Source: CAZVFX01 sp964626565
GTDB taxonomy: Bacteria > Myxococcota_A > UBA9042 > CAIXZC01
Direction of reading: 5' to 3'
NCBI GenBank assembly: GCA_964626565.1
Contig: CAZVFX010000019.1
Coordinates: 12,760 to 76,759, forward strand
Length of the DNA: 64,000 nucleotides
This document shows, piece by piece, positions 8,176 to 16,406 of the stretch. Made by a program: the position numbers and the translations under genes. The notes below the pieces were generated by a model. It was not told where the DNA came from and did not search any database. It was given only the letters and a program-made list of their open reading frames with translations. Within the stretch, counting starts at the first letter, position 1. Each line of letters begins with the position of its first letter.

Positions 8176-8655
8176 ATGATCGAGGTAGTCCTCGTACAAC
8201 CCGAAATTCCTCAGAACACCGGATCGATCGCACGCATGTGCGCGGCCACGGGCGTAAAACTCCATCTGGTTGGTCCCCTGGGCTTCTCCTTGGATGACAG
8301 GTATTTGAAACGGGCGGGCCTCGACTATTGGCCCGACGTCTGCCTCGGTGTGCACCGAGATTTCGAATCCCTCCTCAACGTTCTGGGAGATCGCCCTCTC
8401 TATCTGTTGACCAAAAAGGCCAGCACTGTGTACACGGCCTTGGATTGCACCGAGGACGACATCTACGTGTTCGGCTCCGAGAGCGTGGGCCTTCCCGACG
8501 AGATGCTCGAACGCTTTCAGGAGCAAACCCTCCGCATTCCGATCCGCCCGGGGGTCAGAAGCCTCAACATGGCATCGGCCGTTCACATCATCACCTACCA
8601 CGCGCTCGCCTCCCTGGAATTTCCTGGAATTCCCAGCCCCCAGATCGCTGGATAA
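8176..8655 (+). CDS. trmL: tRNA (cytidine/uridine-34-2'-O)-methyltransferase TrmL
   Basis: 159 residues from ATG 8176 (AGGAAGAG just upstream); an upstream GTG at 8131 would overlap the previous gene. It methylates the wobble-base ribose of tRNA-Leu using SAM. SPOUT (trefoil-knot) features: VVLVQPEIPQNTGSIARMCA at the N-terminus, VFGSESVGLP, and the SAM-binding knot IRPGVRSLNMASAVHIITYHAL. The length matches TrmL (about 155). It is the last gene before the terminator at 8712-8749. Confidence 0.92.
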   Translation: MIEVVLVQPEIPQNTGSIARMCAATGVKLHLVGPLGFSLDDRYLKRAGLDYWPDVCLGVHRDFESLLNVLGDRPLYLLTKKASTVYTALDCTEDDIYVFGSESVGLPDEMLERFQEQTLRIPIRPGVRSLNMASAVHIITYHALASLEFPGIPSPQIAG

Positions 8656-8711
8656 CCACACCAACACCATCTCATTGCCTATATTTCGGCCTGTTCTGGA
8701 GCCATAAGCCG

Positions 8712-8749
8712 GGAAAACCTACAGGTGTATAGGTTTCCGCATTTTTTTA
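8712..8749 (+). terminator. Rho-independent terminator after trmL
   Basis: GGAAAACCTA and TAGGTTTCC pair (one bulged A) around an 8-nt loop, followed within 3 nt by a run of seven T. It ends the 7002-8655 transcription unit just before the HU promoter. Confidence 0.7.
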
Positions 8750-8751
8750 TC

Positions 8752-8779
8752 TTGACAGGGCATCGGTCCTCCCCATAGT
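8752..8779 (+). promoter_or_regulatory. Sigma-70-type promoter for the HU gene
   Basis: A perfect -35 TTGACA (8752-8757), a 16-bp spacer and CATAGT (8774-8779, 4/6). The predicted 5' leader is about 65 nt before ATG 8850. Confidence 0.5.
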
Positions 8780-8849
8780 TTGACACTGTTCTCACGGGTG
8801 ATTTACGAACGTCGCAATCAATCTGACAAGGGAAACTGGAGGATGCAAA

Positions 8850-9125
8850 ATGACTAAAGCGGAACTGATCGAGAAACTACACGTCGTCGCACCGGCAGAC
8901 CTGAACAAGAAGCAGACGGGAGAACTGGTCAACGCCATGTTCGACGTCCTTGGCACTGCCATCAAAAAGGACGGCCGGTTCTCGTACCCCGGGTTCGGCA
9001 CTTTCACCGTAAAAAAGCGCAAGTCCCGGAAGGGCCGCAACCCTCGCACGGGCACAGCGATAACCATCAAGGCTTCCAAGACGGTCACCTTCAAGCCTGC
9101 CCCTTCCTTCAAGGATGAACTCTAG
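8850..9125 (+). CDS. hup: HU-family histone-like DNA-binding protein
   Basis: 91 residues, the usual HU length; preceded by GGAGGATGCAAA. It binds and bends DNA as a dimer. The family signature is clear: an N-terminal helical dimerisation region starting MTKAELIEKL, then GFGTFTVKKRKSRKGRNPRTG, which forms the beta-arm, and TVTFKPAPSFKDEL at the end. It is a single-gene unit between the trmL terminator and the convergent GGDEF gene. Confidence 0.93.
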   Translation: MTKAELIEKLHVVAPADLNKKQTGELVNAMFDVLGTAIKKDGRFSYPGFGTFTVKKRKSRKGRNPRTGTAITIKASKTVTFKPAPSFKDEL

Positions 9126-9134
9126 GCAATTCGC

Positions 9135-10685
9135 TTACTGACGATCTCTCTCAGTTCTGACGGTAGTCGAACCTCCGCCCATGCGGGGGCCCGGGCTTTT
9201 CTCCGTATCGGGTCCGGTGCTCTGCAAAGGCGGTGCCTCGCCATAGGCGATGACCCGGTTGCGCCCTGCGGTCTTGGCCATGAGCAGGCCGTGGTCGGCC
9301 ATATCCAGCAATTCCTTAGCGGAGCGGGGGTCATCTTCGGTGGAGGCCACTCCGACACTTATGGTGACTGACAGCCCGACAACTCCTTCCTTGACTCCCT
9401 TGGGAATGGTGGCCACGCTGACTCGCAGTTTTTCCGCTACTGCGACCGCCTCTTTGCGGGTGGTGCGAGGCAACAGCACCGCGAACTCCTCGCCGCCGTA
9501 CCTGGCCAAGGTGTCCACCTTACGTACCTGGCTCTGGATGACCTGCCCGACGTGCGCCAGCACTTCGTCGCCGATAAGGTGGCCATAGTCGTCGTTGAAT
9601 TGCTTGAAGTGGTCCACATCTATCATCATGCAAGCCAGGGTAATGCCGAAACGCCCGGCCCGGTCCCACTCGTTGTTGAGCCGGGTTTCGAGAACCCGCC
9701 GGTTATAGAGGCCGGTGAGCTCGTCATGACGGGCCAGGTCCTGGGTCTTCTGGTACAGCAGGGAGTTGGCCACCGCCCCGGCCACCTGGTTGGCGATGAC
9801 GTGAAAAAGCCCAATATCGTCAAAAGTGAATCCATCCACCGTGGCTCTGTTCAGCAGCATCACACCCACGCACCTGTCAGCCGCGAGCAGCGGCATGATG
9901 AGGGCTGAACCGGTCAGTCTCAACTTCCCCCGAAAGTGCATAAATCGGTCATCTTTTTCGAGATTCCTCAGGTACAGCATGGTCTTCTTCTCAAAGACTG
10001 TGCCCGACACACCCTCGCCACGCTGGAACGTCATCCCCTGGATCTGCTGATCCAGGCTGCCGAAACCGTGGGTAGTGACCACATTCAAGGCGTCCTTTCG
10101 TTCATCAAAGACCAGCATGGCTGCGCGGTCGAGGGCCAACGACTTGCCCGACGCCTTGAAGAAGGAGCTGAACAGCGGCGCCAGTTCCAGGGTGGAGCCT
10201 AACGCCCGGCTGGAGGAGAACAACACGTTTAACTCTCTCAGGCGGCCCTCGAGTTGGCTGTTGGCCGAAGTCAGCAACTTGCTCTGCTCGGCCAGCTCAG
10301 CTTTGAGCTTCAACTCTTTCTGGGTCCACTGGAGCTCACGGTCGGTGTCAATAACGTTGACGTTGAGGTCGGTGAGTTTCTGGAGCAGTACGTTGATGCC
10401 GCTGCCCAGGCTTCCGACTTCGTCATCTCCCGTTTCGCACCTCACGACGTAGTTGCCTTCCGATACCCGCCTGAGGGTGGTCCTCATGTCCGCGACGCGA
10501 CTGGAAAACTGAAAATGGACAAAGAAGGCCACGGCCGCGACGGTCAACGCACCGAGCCCGACGATTATGAGTGTTTCCAGAACGGGCGCCGACGCCTCGT
10601 AAAGGTAGGCGACGATGGCCGCCATGACGAAACCGGTGCCCACACAAGACAGCACTGTGGCGAGCAATCGTTTCTTTGGTTCCAT
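9135..10685 (-). CDS. Membrane diguanylate cyclase (TM-HAMP-GAF-GGDEF)
   Basis: 516 residues from ATG 10685; a more upstream ATG at 10724 cannot be excluded. Two transmembrane helices (about 8-28 and 38-60) are followed by a HAMP-like segment (VADMRTTLRRVSEGNYVV), a coiled coil (WTQKELKLKAELAEQSKLL), a GAF domain (about 165-315) and GGDEF. The active-site loop is RYGGEEF at 395-401, with an intact inhibitory RxxD site (RKVD, 388-391). It is therefore predicted to make c-di-GMP from two GTP with product inhibition. Sensing probably goes through the GAF domain, since the extracytoplasmic loop is very short. The C-terminal tail is Pro/Gly-rich. Confidence 0.92.
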   Translation of the reverse strand: MEPKKRLLATVLSCVGTGFVMAAIVAYLYEASAPVLETLIIVGLGALTVAAVAFFVHFQFSSRVADMRTTLRRVSEGNYVVRCETGDDEVGSLGSGINVLLQKLTDLNVNVIDTDRELQWTQKELKLKAELAEQSKLLTSANSQLEGRLRELNVLFSSSRALGSTLELAPLFSSFFKASGKSLALDRAAMLVFDERKDALNVVTTHGFGSLDQQIQGMTFQRGEGVSGTVFEKKTMLYLRNLEKDDRFMHFRGKLRLTGSALIMPLLAADRCVGVMLLNRATVDGFTFDDIGLFHVIANQVAGAVANSLLYQKTQDLARHDELTGLYNRRVLETRLNNEWDRAGRFGITLACMMIDVDHFKQFNDDYGHLIGDEVLAHVGQVIQSQVRKVDTLARYGGEEFAVLLPRTTRKEAVAVAEKLRVSVATIPKGVKEGVVGLSVTISVGVASTEDDPRSAKELLDMADHGLLMAKTAGRNRVIAYGEAPPLQSTGPDTEKSPGPRMGGGSTTVRTERDRQ

Positions 10686-10785
10686 TATCGAACCACACCG
10701 TTCCCTGCGGGGCTTTCCCAACATAATCATAGTGGGCATGGCCCGGGTTTGCAACGATGGGCTGCGAGGCCGGAGAGCCTTTGGC

Positions 10786-13569
10786 TCAGACCTTCTTCAG
10801 CGCGGCTTGGGCTGCAGCCAGTCTCGCCACCGGTACACGCGGCGGTGAGCAGGACACGTAGTCGAGGCCCACCGAATGGAAGAAATGGACGGAGGACGGG
10901 TCACCGCCGTGCTCGCCGCATATGCCCAGCTTGATACCGGGGCGAGTCTGGCGCCCTTTCTCCACCGCGATGCGCACGAGTTCACCAACACCTTCGGCGT
11001 CCAGCGACTCGAACGGGTCGGCTGCGATGAGCTTGTGTTCCGCATAGTAGGTCAAGAAACTGGCCGCGTCATCCCGGGAGATGCCCAACGCAGTCTGCGT
11101 CAAGTCGTTGGTACCGAAAGAGAAGAACTGCGCTTCCCCGGCAATCTTGTCCGCGGTCACTGCAGCCCGGGGCAGCTCTATCATGGTGCCCACCAGAAAA
11201 TCGACCTGCGCTCCCCGCTCGGAGAACACCAGTTCAGCGACCTCGAGCACCGCCTCCTTCTGAAGGCGCAACTCGTTGACGTTGCCCACCAGCGGGATCA
11301 TTATCTCAGGGTGCACGGTCGCACCTTCCGCCTGGGCTTCAACAGCCGCCTCGAGAACGGCTCGTGCCTGCATGCGGGTGATCTCGGGGTAAACGATGCC
11401 GAGCCGGCAGCCCCGATGCCCCAGCATGGGGTTTGATTCGGTAAGCGCCTTTACCTTGTGGCGCACCACATCGGCGCCAACCCCCATTTCCTCGGCCATT
11501 TCCACGATCTGGTCGTCTTCGTGAGGGAGGAACTCGTGGAGCGGCGGATCGAGGGTCCGAACCGTCACCGGGTATCCGCTCATGGCAGTGAAGATCCCCT
11601 TGAAGTCGGCCCGCTGCATGGGCAGCAGTTTAGCCAGGGCAGCCTCCCGATCCTCGGTATCGTCGGCCAGAATCATCTCCCTGACCGCCTTGATCCGCTC
11701 TCCGCTGAAGAACATGTGCTCGGTGCGGCACAGGCCTATACCGATCGCACCATTCAGACGGGCAAATTCGGCCGCGTCAGGTTCGTCAGCGTTGGTCCTT
11801 ACTCCCAGCCGCTTGAACTCGTCGCACCATTCCATGAGCTTGGAGTAGTGATAATAGATATCCGTGTTGTCCCGGGGCTCCCGTTGTGACAGAGTGGCGT
11901 TGAGGGCTTCCGACTCCATGGTGCGCAGCCGCCCCTCGATAATCTGCCCTTCGAAGCCGTCCAGCGAGAGCCAGTCTCCCTCGGAGTAGGTCTTGCCTGC
12001 CACGCCGAGGGTCCCTGCAGCGTAGTCGATATCCAGGTCGGCGCAACCGACCACGCAAACCTTACCCATCTGCCTTCCCACCAGGGCCGCGTGTGAGGTC
12101 ATGCCCCCGCGGGCAGTGAGCACGCCCTGTGCCAGGCGCATCCCCTTGATGTCTTCAGGGGAGGTCTCGTGGCGAACGAGAAGCAGAGGATCGGCCCACT
12201 CTCTGGCCGCTCTATCAGCGGCTGCCGCGGAGAAAACGATCCGCCCGGACGTGGCGCCGGGGCCTGCGGGCAGTCCACGTGCGAGAAGCCGGCCCGCGGC
12301 CAGTGCGCTCTTCTTCTCTTCGTCGTGAAAAATCGGCTTGAGAACCTGGTCGAGCTGGTCGGGGGAAACTCGCACCACCGCCTCGGCCGCGTCGATGAGC
12401 CCTTCGTCAACCATGTCCACAGCAATACGGACCGCGGCATAGCCGGTACGCTTGCCCACCCGGGTCTGTAGCATGTAGAGCCGGCCCTTCTGGATGGTGA
12501 ACTCCACGTCCTGCATGTCCCGGTAGTGCTTTTCGAGACGTTCGTATATCTGCATGAGCTGGTTGTACGCGTCCGCGTTGAATTCCTCGAGGGAAGGGTA
12601 GTCCACCTGGCGCTTATCTTCGGAGAGGCCCATCTCGCCGGCCCGCTTGCGGGAGTCGGCCAGAGTAAGCTCCAACGGCGTCCGGATGCCGGCGACTACG
12701 TCTTCGCCCTGGGCGTTGATGAGGAACTCCCCGTTGGGACGTTTTTCGCCGGTGCCCGAATCTCTCGTGAAGCCCACGCCGGTGGCGCACTCAACGCCCA
12801 TGTTGCCGAACACCATGGCCTGCACGTTCACCGCGGTGCCCCAATCGTGGTCGAAATCGTTCATGTCGCGGTAGACGACTGCGCGCTCGTTCATCCACGA
12901 GCCGAACACGGCGCCTACGGATCCCCAGAGCTGCTCCATCGGATCGTCCGGAAAGTCCTTACCGGCCTGCTCCTTGACGATGGCTTTAAACGTCCCCACC
13001 AGAGCCCGCAGGTCCTCCCACGGCAAGTCGACGTCGGAGCTGACGCCTCGCTCGTCCTTCAGACGCTGCAGTTCCAACTCGAACGGGTCGTGGTCGGTTT
13101 CCGAGGCTGCCTTCACGCCCATGACCACGTCCCCATACATCTGCACGAAACGGCGGTACGCGTCGTAGGCGAAGCGGGGGTCCCCGGAGCTCTCGATGAG
13201 CCCCTGCACCGTGGTATCGTTAAGACCCAGGTTCAACACCGTATCCATCATGCCGGGCATGGAAACCCGGGCGCCGGAACGCACCGACAGCAGAAGCGGA
13301 TTGACGGCAGAGCCGAATTCGGCGTCCATTTCCACTTCCACGAACTTCAACGCATCCTCGACCTGAGCCCTCAGCCCTTCCGGGTACTGGTTGCCGTTGG
13401 CATAAAAGTGGGTGCAGACGGTGGTGGGGATGGTGAACCCGGCCGGCACCGGGATACCCAGGCCACACATCTCGGCCAGGTTGGCCCCTTTGCCGCCCAG
13501 CAGGTTCTTCAATCCGGCGTTGCCCTCTGCCTTATCAGTCGCGAATCTGTAAACGAGTTGTTCTGTCAT
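10786..13569 (-). CDS. ppdK: Pyruvate, phosphate dikinase
   Basis: 927 residues, slightly longer than the common 875-900; ATG 13569 is preceded by GGAGAGAG. It interconverts pyruvate + ATP + Pi with PEP + AMP + PPi. The N-terminal ATP-grasp region starts with GLKNLLGGKGANLAEM and includes SVRSGARVSMPGMMDTVLN. The phosphohistidine domain has TARGGMTSHAALVG with His493. The C-terminal PEP/pyruvate barrel ends in LGICGEHGGDPSSVHF (Cys884) and GLDYVSCSPPRVPVARLA. It is a cytoplasmic gluconeogenic or PPi-dependent glycolytic enzyme transcribed alone. Confidence 0.96.
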   Translation of the reverse strand: MTEQLVYRFATDKAEGNAGLKNLLGGKGANLAEMCGLGIPVPAGFTIPTTVCTHFYANGNQYPEGLRAQVEDALKFVEVEMDAEFGSAVNPLLLSVRSGARVSMPGMMDTVLNLGLNDTTVQGLIESSGDPRFAYDAYRRFVQMYGDVVMGVKAASETDHDPFELELQRLKDERGVSSDVDLPWEDLRALVGTFKAIVKEQAGKDFPDDPMEQLWGSVGAVFGSWMNERAVVYRDMNDFDHDWGTAVNVQAMVFGNMGVECATGVGFTRDSGTGEKRPNGEFLINAQGEDVVAGIRTPLELTLADSRKRAGEMGLSEDKRQVDYPSLEEFNADAYNQLMQIYERLEKHYRDMQDVEFTIQKGRLYMLQTRVGKRTGYAAVRIAVDMVDEGLIDAAEAVVRVSPDQLDQVLKPIFHDEEKKSALAAGRLLARGLPAGPGATSGRIVFSAAAADRAAREWADPLLLVRHETSPEDIKGMRLAQGVLTARGGMTSHAALVGRQMGKVCVVGCADLDIDYAAGTLGVAGKTYSEGDWLSLDGFEGQIIEGRLRTMESEALNATLSQREPRDNTDIYYHYSKLMEWCDEFKRLGVRTNADEPDAAEFARLNGAIGIGLCRTEHMFFSGERIKAVREMILADDTEDREAALAKLLPMQRADFKGIFTAMSGYPVTVRTLDPPLHEFLPHEDDQIVEMAEEMGVGADVVRHKVKALTESNPMLGHRGCRLGIVYPEITRMQARAVLEAAVEAQAEGATVHPEIMIPLVGNVNELRLQKEAVLEVAELVFSERGAQVDFLVGTMIELPRAAVTADKIAGEAQFFSFGTNDLTQTALGISRDDAASFLTYYAEHKLIAADPFESLDAEGVGELVRIAVEKGRQTRPGIKLGICGEHGGDPSSVHFFHSVGLDYVSCSPPRVPVARLAAAQAALKKV

Positions 13570-13602
13570 CGGCTCTCTCCATACATTTAAAAAGGCCGCG
13601 CA

Positions 13603-13630
13603 ACTATAGACAATAAGAAACGGTTTTCAA
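13603..13630 (-). promoter_or_regulatory. Sigma-70-type promoter for ppdK
   Basis: Minus strand: TTGAAA (13625-13630), 16-bp spacer, TATAGT (13603-13608). Both boxes match consensus at 5/6. The transcript would start about 27 nt upstream of ATG 13569. Confidence 0.6.
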
Positions 13631-13667
13631 GGAAAAACTTGGGGGCTCGACAAGGACGGTGGCTCAG

Positions 13668-13696
13668 TTGACCGACCCACGTTTCTATGTTATGAC
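13668..13696 (+). promoter_or_regulatory. Sigma-70-type promoter for the outer-membrane protein at 13745
   Basis: TTGACC (13668-13673), 17-bp spacer, TATGAC (13691-13696). It points away from the ppdK promoter and lies about 40 nt before the RBS. Confidence 0.5.
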
Positions 13697-13744
13697 TTCT
13701 TGCGGCCGACAACGGCTTCCCTTGAACAGCATTAGGAGGACAAT

Positions 13745-14995
13745 ATGAGGAAGATAAGCCTGGCGCTGGCGCTGGTGCTGGCGGTACCGTCCGTGGCTCT
13801 TGCCACCGACGCTCGCATCCAGTCCCTGGGCGGAGCCGAGAAGGCCTGGACTGTGGTTGATGAGACCAACGCGTTATCCCTGCCCTCTACGCTGCTGTTG
13901 TTTCCCAATACGGTTTGGGCAGATGCAGGAATGGCGCCCAGCCATGCGGTTGCCGGCACGACCGCGAACAATCTCGACACCAATGCAGGTTTCGGACTGC
14001 ACCTGAGCCTCGGACCCAACACCGTGCTTGCGTTCTACGGTTCTAGCCTCAGTCGCACCGTTTCGGACAGCGTGCTTCAACAATCGCTGGGGTGGACTCA
14101 GAGCGACATCAGTTCCACCGACCTGGCGGGCGACACCAATGCCATTCACAATGCCGATCACCAGGGCACCATCGCCCTGGGGCAGCGGGCAGGCTCGACC
14201 CGGTTGGGCTTTATGGTTTCGGTGTGGGGCGACAGCTACAAAATCACCAACCCTGAGATCCTTAAAGAAGAACGTGGCGGCACCATTATTGAGGGAAAAT
14301 TCGGTTTGGGCTTCGACCTCGCCCGCCAGAACAGCTTCGACCTCGCGCTGGGATTCCAGGTCGGGATGTTCACCGACGACCGCTACCAGGACGGGGGGAT
14401 GGTCACCCGGCTCAAGGGAGACACTGAATGGGGGGTCGACCTGCTGGCCCGGGGCATTTTCGGCATCCCCGGTGGAGAGAAACTCATTCCCTACGCCGCA
14501 TTCGGGACCGGAGGCGGTGGGGTCAAATGGAACCAGCCGATTCAGAACGCGCCCGAAGCCAAGTTCAGCGGGCTGGGCGGCGTGGTTGGTGCGGACCTCA
14601 GCATCCAACCGCTGGAAGACGTTTTTGTGCTGCCGGGACTGGGCTTGAGGTTCCACTCCTTTGATCTGGAAGATACTGGAGAAACCGCGCTCAAGAACGC
14701 CCAGATCACCCCCTTCTTCGGGGCCGCGGTGGACGCGAGAGTGGCGTCCTGGTTGTCGCTGCGATTCGGCTCCCGCCAGTCGGTGGTACTGGACACGACC
14801 GAGACAGAGGCCCAGACCACCAGCACCAGCGACGTGGTCTCCGAATTCACCCTGGGTGCGGGCATGTTGTTCGGCAACGTAGTCATCGACCTGATGCTGA
14901 ACCCGGAGTTCCTCACCGAAGGCCCGAACATGCTGTCGGGCAACAAGCTCTCCGACGGCTTCGCCACCGAGGCATCGGTCAAATTTACCTGGTAG
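13745..14995 (+). CDS. Exported outer-membrane beta-barrel-like protein
   Basis: 416 residues; a strong RBS (AGGAGGACAAT) precedes the ATG. A signal peptide (LALALVLAVPSVALA) is followed by TDARIQSLGGAEKAWTVVDE. This Gly/Leu N-terminal signature with a folded barrel resembles the FadL/PorV-like proteins of surface or transport function. The rest is amphipathic strands (NTVLAFYGSSLSRTV, LGFMVSVWGDSYKI, FGLGFDLARQNSFDLALGFQ, GLGLRFHSFDLED). The C-terminal strand EASVKFTW ends in aromatic residues. Four Asn/Thr-rich loops suggest surface exposure. The exact family is not recognised. Confidence 0.7.
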   Translation: MRKISLALALVLAVPSVALATDARIQSLGGAEKAWTVVDETNALSLPSTLLLFPNTVWADAGMAPSHAVAGTTANNLDTNAGFGLHLSLGPNTVLAFYGSSLSRTVSDSVLQQSLGWTQSDISSTDLAGDTNAIHNADHQGTIALGQRAGSTRLGFMVSVWGDSYKITNPEILKEERGGTIIEGKFGLGFDLARQNSFDLALGFQVGMFTDDRYQDGGMVTRLKGDTEWGVDLLARGIFGIPGGEKLIPYAAFGTGGGGVKWNQPIQNAPEAKFSGLGGVVGADLSIQPLEDVFVLPGLGLRFHSFDLEDTGETALKNAQITPFFGAAVDARVASWLSLRFGSRQSVVLDTTETEAQTTSTSDVVSEFTLGAGMLFGNVVIDLMLNPEFLTEGPNMLSGNKLSDGFATEASVKFTW

Positions 14996-15007
14996 TCTTC
15001 TCCCGCT

Positions 15008-16396
15008 CTACAGCACGATAATCAAGCGCACATCCATGACGTTGGTTCCGGTTGGACCGGTCATCACGAGGTCCTCCATGGGAGCAAAGAAGTTGTAGGA
15101 GTCGTGGCGGGAGAGGAAGTCTGCCGCGTCGAGATCCAAGGCTGCCGCCCGGGCGGTTGTATCGCCAAAAGCGATGGCTCCCGCCGCGTCGGTAGGCCCA
15201 TCGGTGCCGTCGGTGCCGGCGCTGAACAGCGCCATCTTGTCTTCGCCCTCGATGGCCAATGCGGCAGCCAGCGCAAATTCCTGGTTCCGCCCACCCTTGC
15301 CAGGCGTGGAGGCGTGGAGGCGTGGAGGTGTGGAGGAGAGCAACGTCACCGTGGTTTCGCCACCGGAGATGATGCACGCCGGCGGGGCGGCGGGCTTGCC
15401 GGTTGCCCGGACCTTACAAGCGATGGCCGCATGACTGCGGGCCACGTCGGCGGTCTCCCCTTCGATGGTGGAGCTGAGTATAACCGTCGACAGGCCCAGT
15501 TCCCTGGCCTTCCTCTCGCACGCGTCGAGGCAGGTGGCGTTGGTGCCGATGAGCAGGTTGTGGCTGCGGGCCAGTCCGGGGTCGCCGGGCTTGGGCGTTT
15601 CTTCCCGATTTCCTGCCGTTCCTTGTTGCAGTCTCTCGACCACAGACGAAGAGGTCTGTCCCCTCAATCCGTACTTGTCGATTACTGCGAGGGCATCTGC
15701 GAAGGTGGTGGGGTCGGCCACCGTGGGGCCCGACGCGATGGTGGCGAGATTGTCGCCCACTACATCGGACAGTATGAGACTAACCACGGCTGCGGGCCAG
15801 GCAGCCCTGGCGAGGCGTCCGCCCTTGATTGCCGACAGGTGTTTGCGCACCGCGTTCATCTCTTCAATGGTGGCACCCGCGGCCAGGAGCAGGCTGGTGA
15901 TTTGCATCTTGTCGGGGAGGGACAGACCTTCCGCGGGCAGCGGCAAGAGAGCCGACCCACCGCCGGAGATGAGGGACAGCAGCACTGTACGCTCGGTGAG
16001 GGGGGTTACGAGGTCGAGGACACGCTGAGCGCCGCGCCGACCCGGCTCGTCGGGCACCGGATGCCCGGCTTCCAGCACTTCCACCGGGCCGCTGGTGCGC
16101 CCCCCCAGATGATCATACTTCGTGACGACGACCCCGCCGGCAACCAGGTCGCCCAGAGCGGCTTCAGCCGCCCCGCACATATTTGCTCCCGCTTTGCCCG
16201 CACCGACGATGACGACGTGGTCGAAGTCGGCGCGACGAAAGGTCACGGCAGTGCCATCGGGCGCCCGGAACGTCAGCGATTGCTCGTCCACCGCAATTGC
16301 CCGCTCCACAGCTTGCGCCGGGTCTACTGCATCCAGCCCCGCCTCGAATATCTCCAGGGCCATTTCCTTCAGCCGCTGATTTTGCTCATTGCCCAT
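15008..16396 (-). CDS. gck: Glycerate 2-kinase (GckA/MOFRL family)
   Basis: 462 residues from ATG 16396, 10 bp after the upstream stop. It phosphorylates D-glycerate to 2-phosphoglycerate. GckA landmarks: VVIVGAGKAGANMCGAAE, VTKYDHLGGR, HPVPDEPGRRGAQRVLD, LSLISGGGSALLPLP, EMNAVRKHLSAIKGGRLA, LSDVVGDNLATIASGPT, and the MOFRL end with GGRNQEFALAAAL and SAGTDGTDGPTDAAGA. One oddity: between GGETTVTL and GKGGRNQ there is an extra Ser/Thr/Pro stretch (LSSTPPRLHASTP) encoded by a tandem 8-bp repeat (15304-15335). The enzyme is the last gene of a transporter-glycosyltransferase-kinase operon. Confidence 0.93.
   Translation of the reverse strand: MGNEQNQRLKEMALEIFEAGLDAVDPAQAVERAIAVDEQSLTFRAPDGTAVTFRRADFDHVVIVGAGKAGANMCGAAEAALGDLVAGGVVVTKYDHLGGRTSGPVEVLEAGHPVPDEPGRRGAQRVLDLVTPLTERTVLLSLISGGGSALLPLPAEGLSLPDKMQITSLLLAAGATIEEMNAVRKHLSAIKGGRLARAAWPAAVVSLILSDVVGDNLATIASGPTVADPTTFADALAVIDKYGLRGQTSSSVVERLQQGTAGNREETPKPGDPGLARSHNLLIGTNATCLDACERKARELGLSTVILSSTIEGETADVARSHAAIACKVRATGKPAAPPACIISGGETTVTLLSSTPPRLHASTPGKGGRNQEFALAAALAIEGEDKMALFSAGTDGTDGPTDAAGAIAFGDTTARAAALDLDAADFLSRHDSYNFFAPMEDLVMTGPTGTNVMDVRLIIVL
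15304..15335. repeat. Four tandem 8-bp units inside the glycerate kinase gene
   Basis: GCGTGGAG three times, then GTGTGGAG once, without interruption. The unit length is not a multiple of three, so gain or loss of a unit by slippage would shift the frame of the kinase within its C-terminal MOFRL domain. Confidence 0.85.
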
Positions 16397-16406
16397 GGCT
16401 CGCCGC

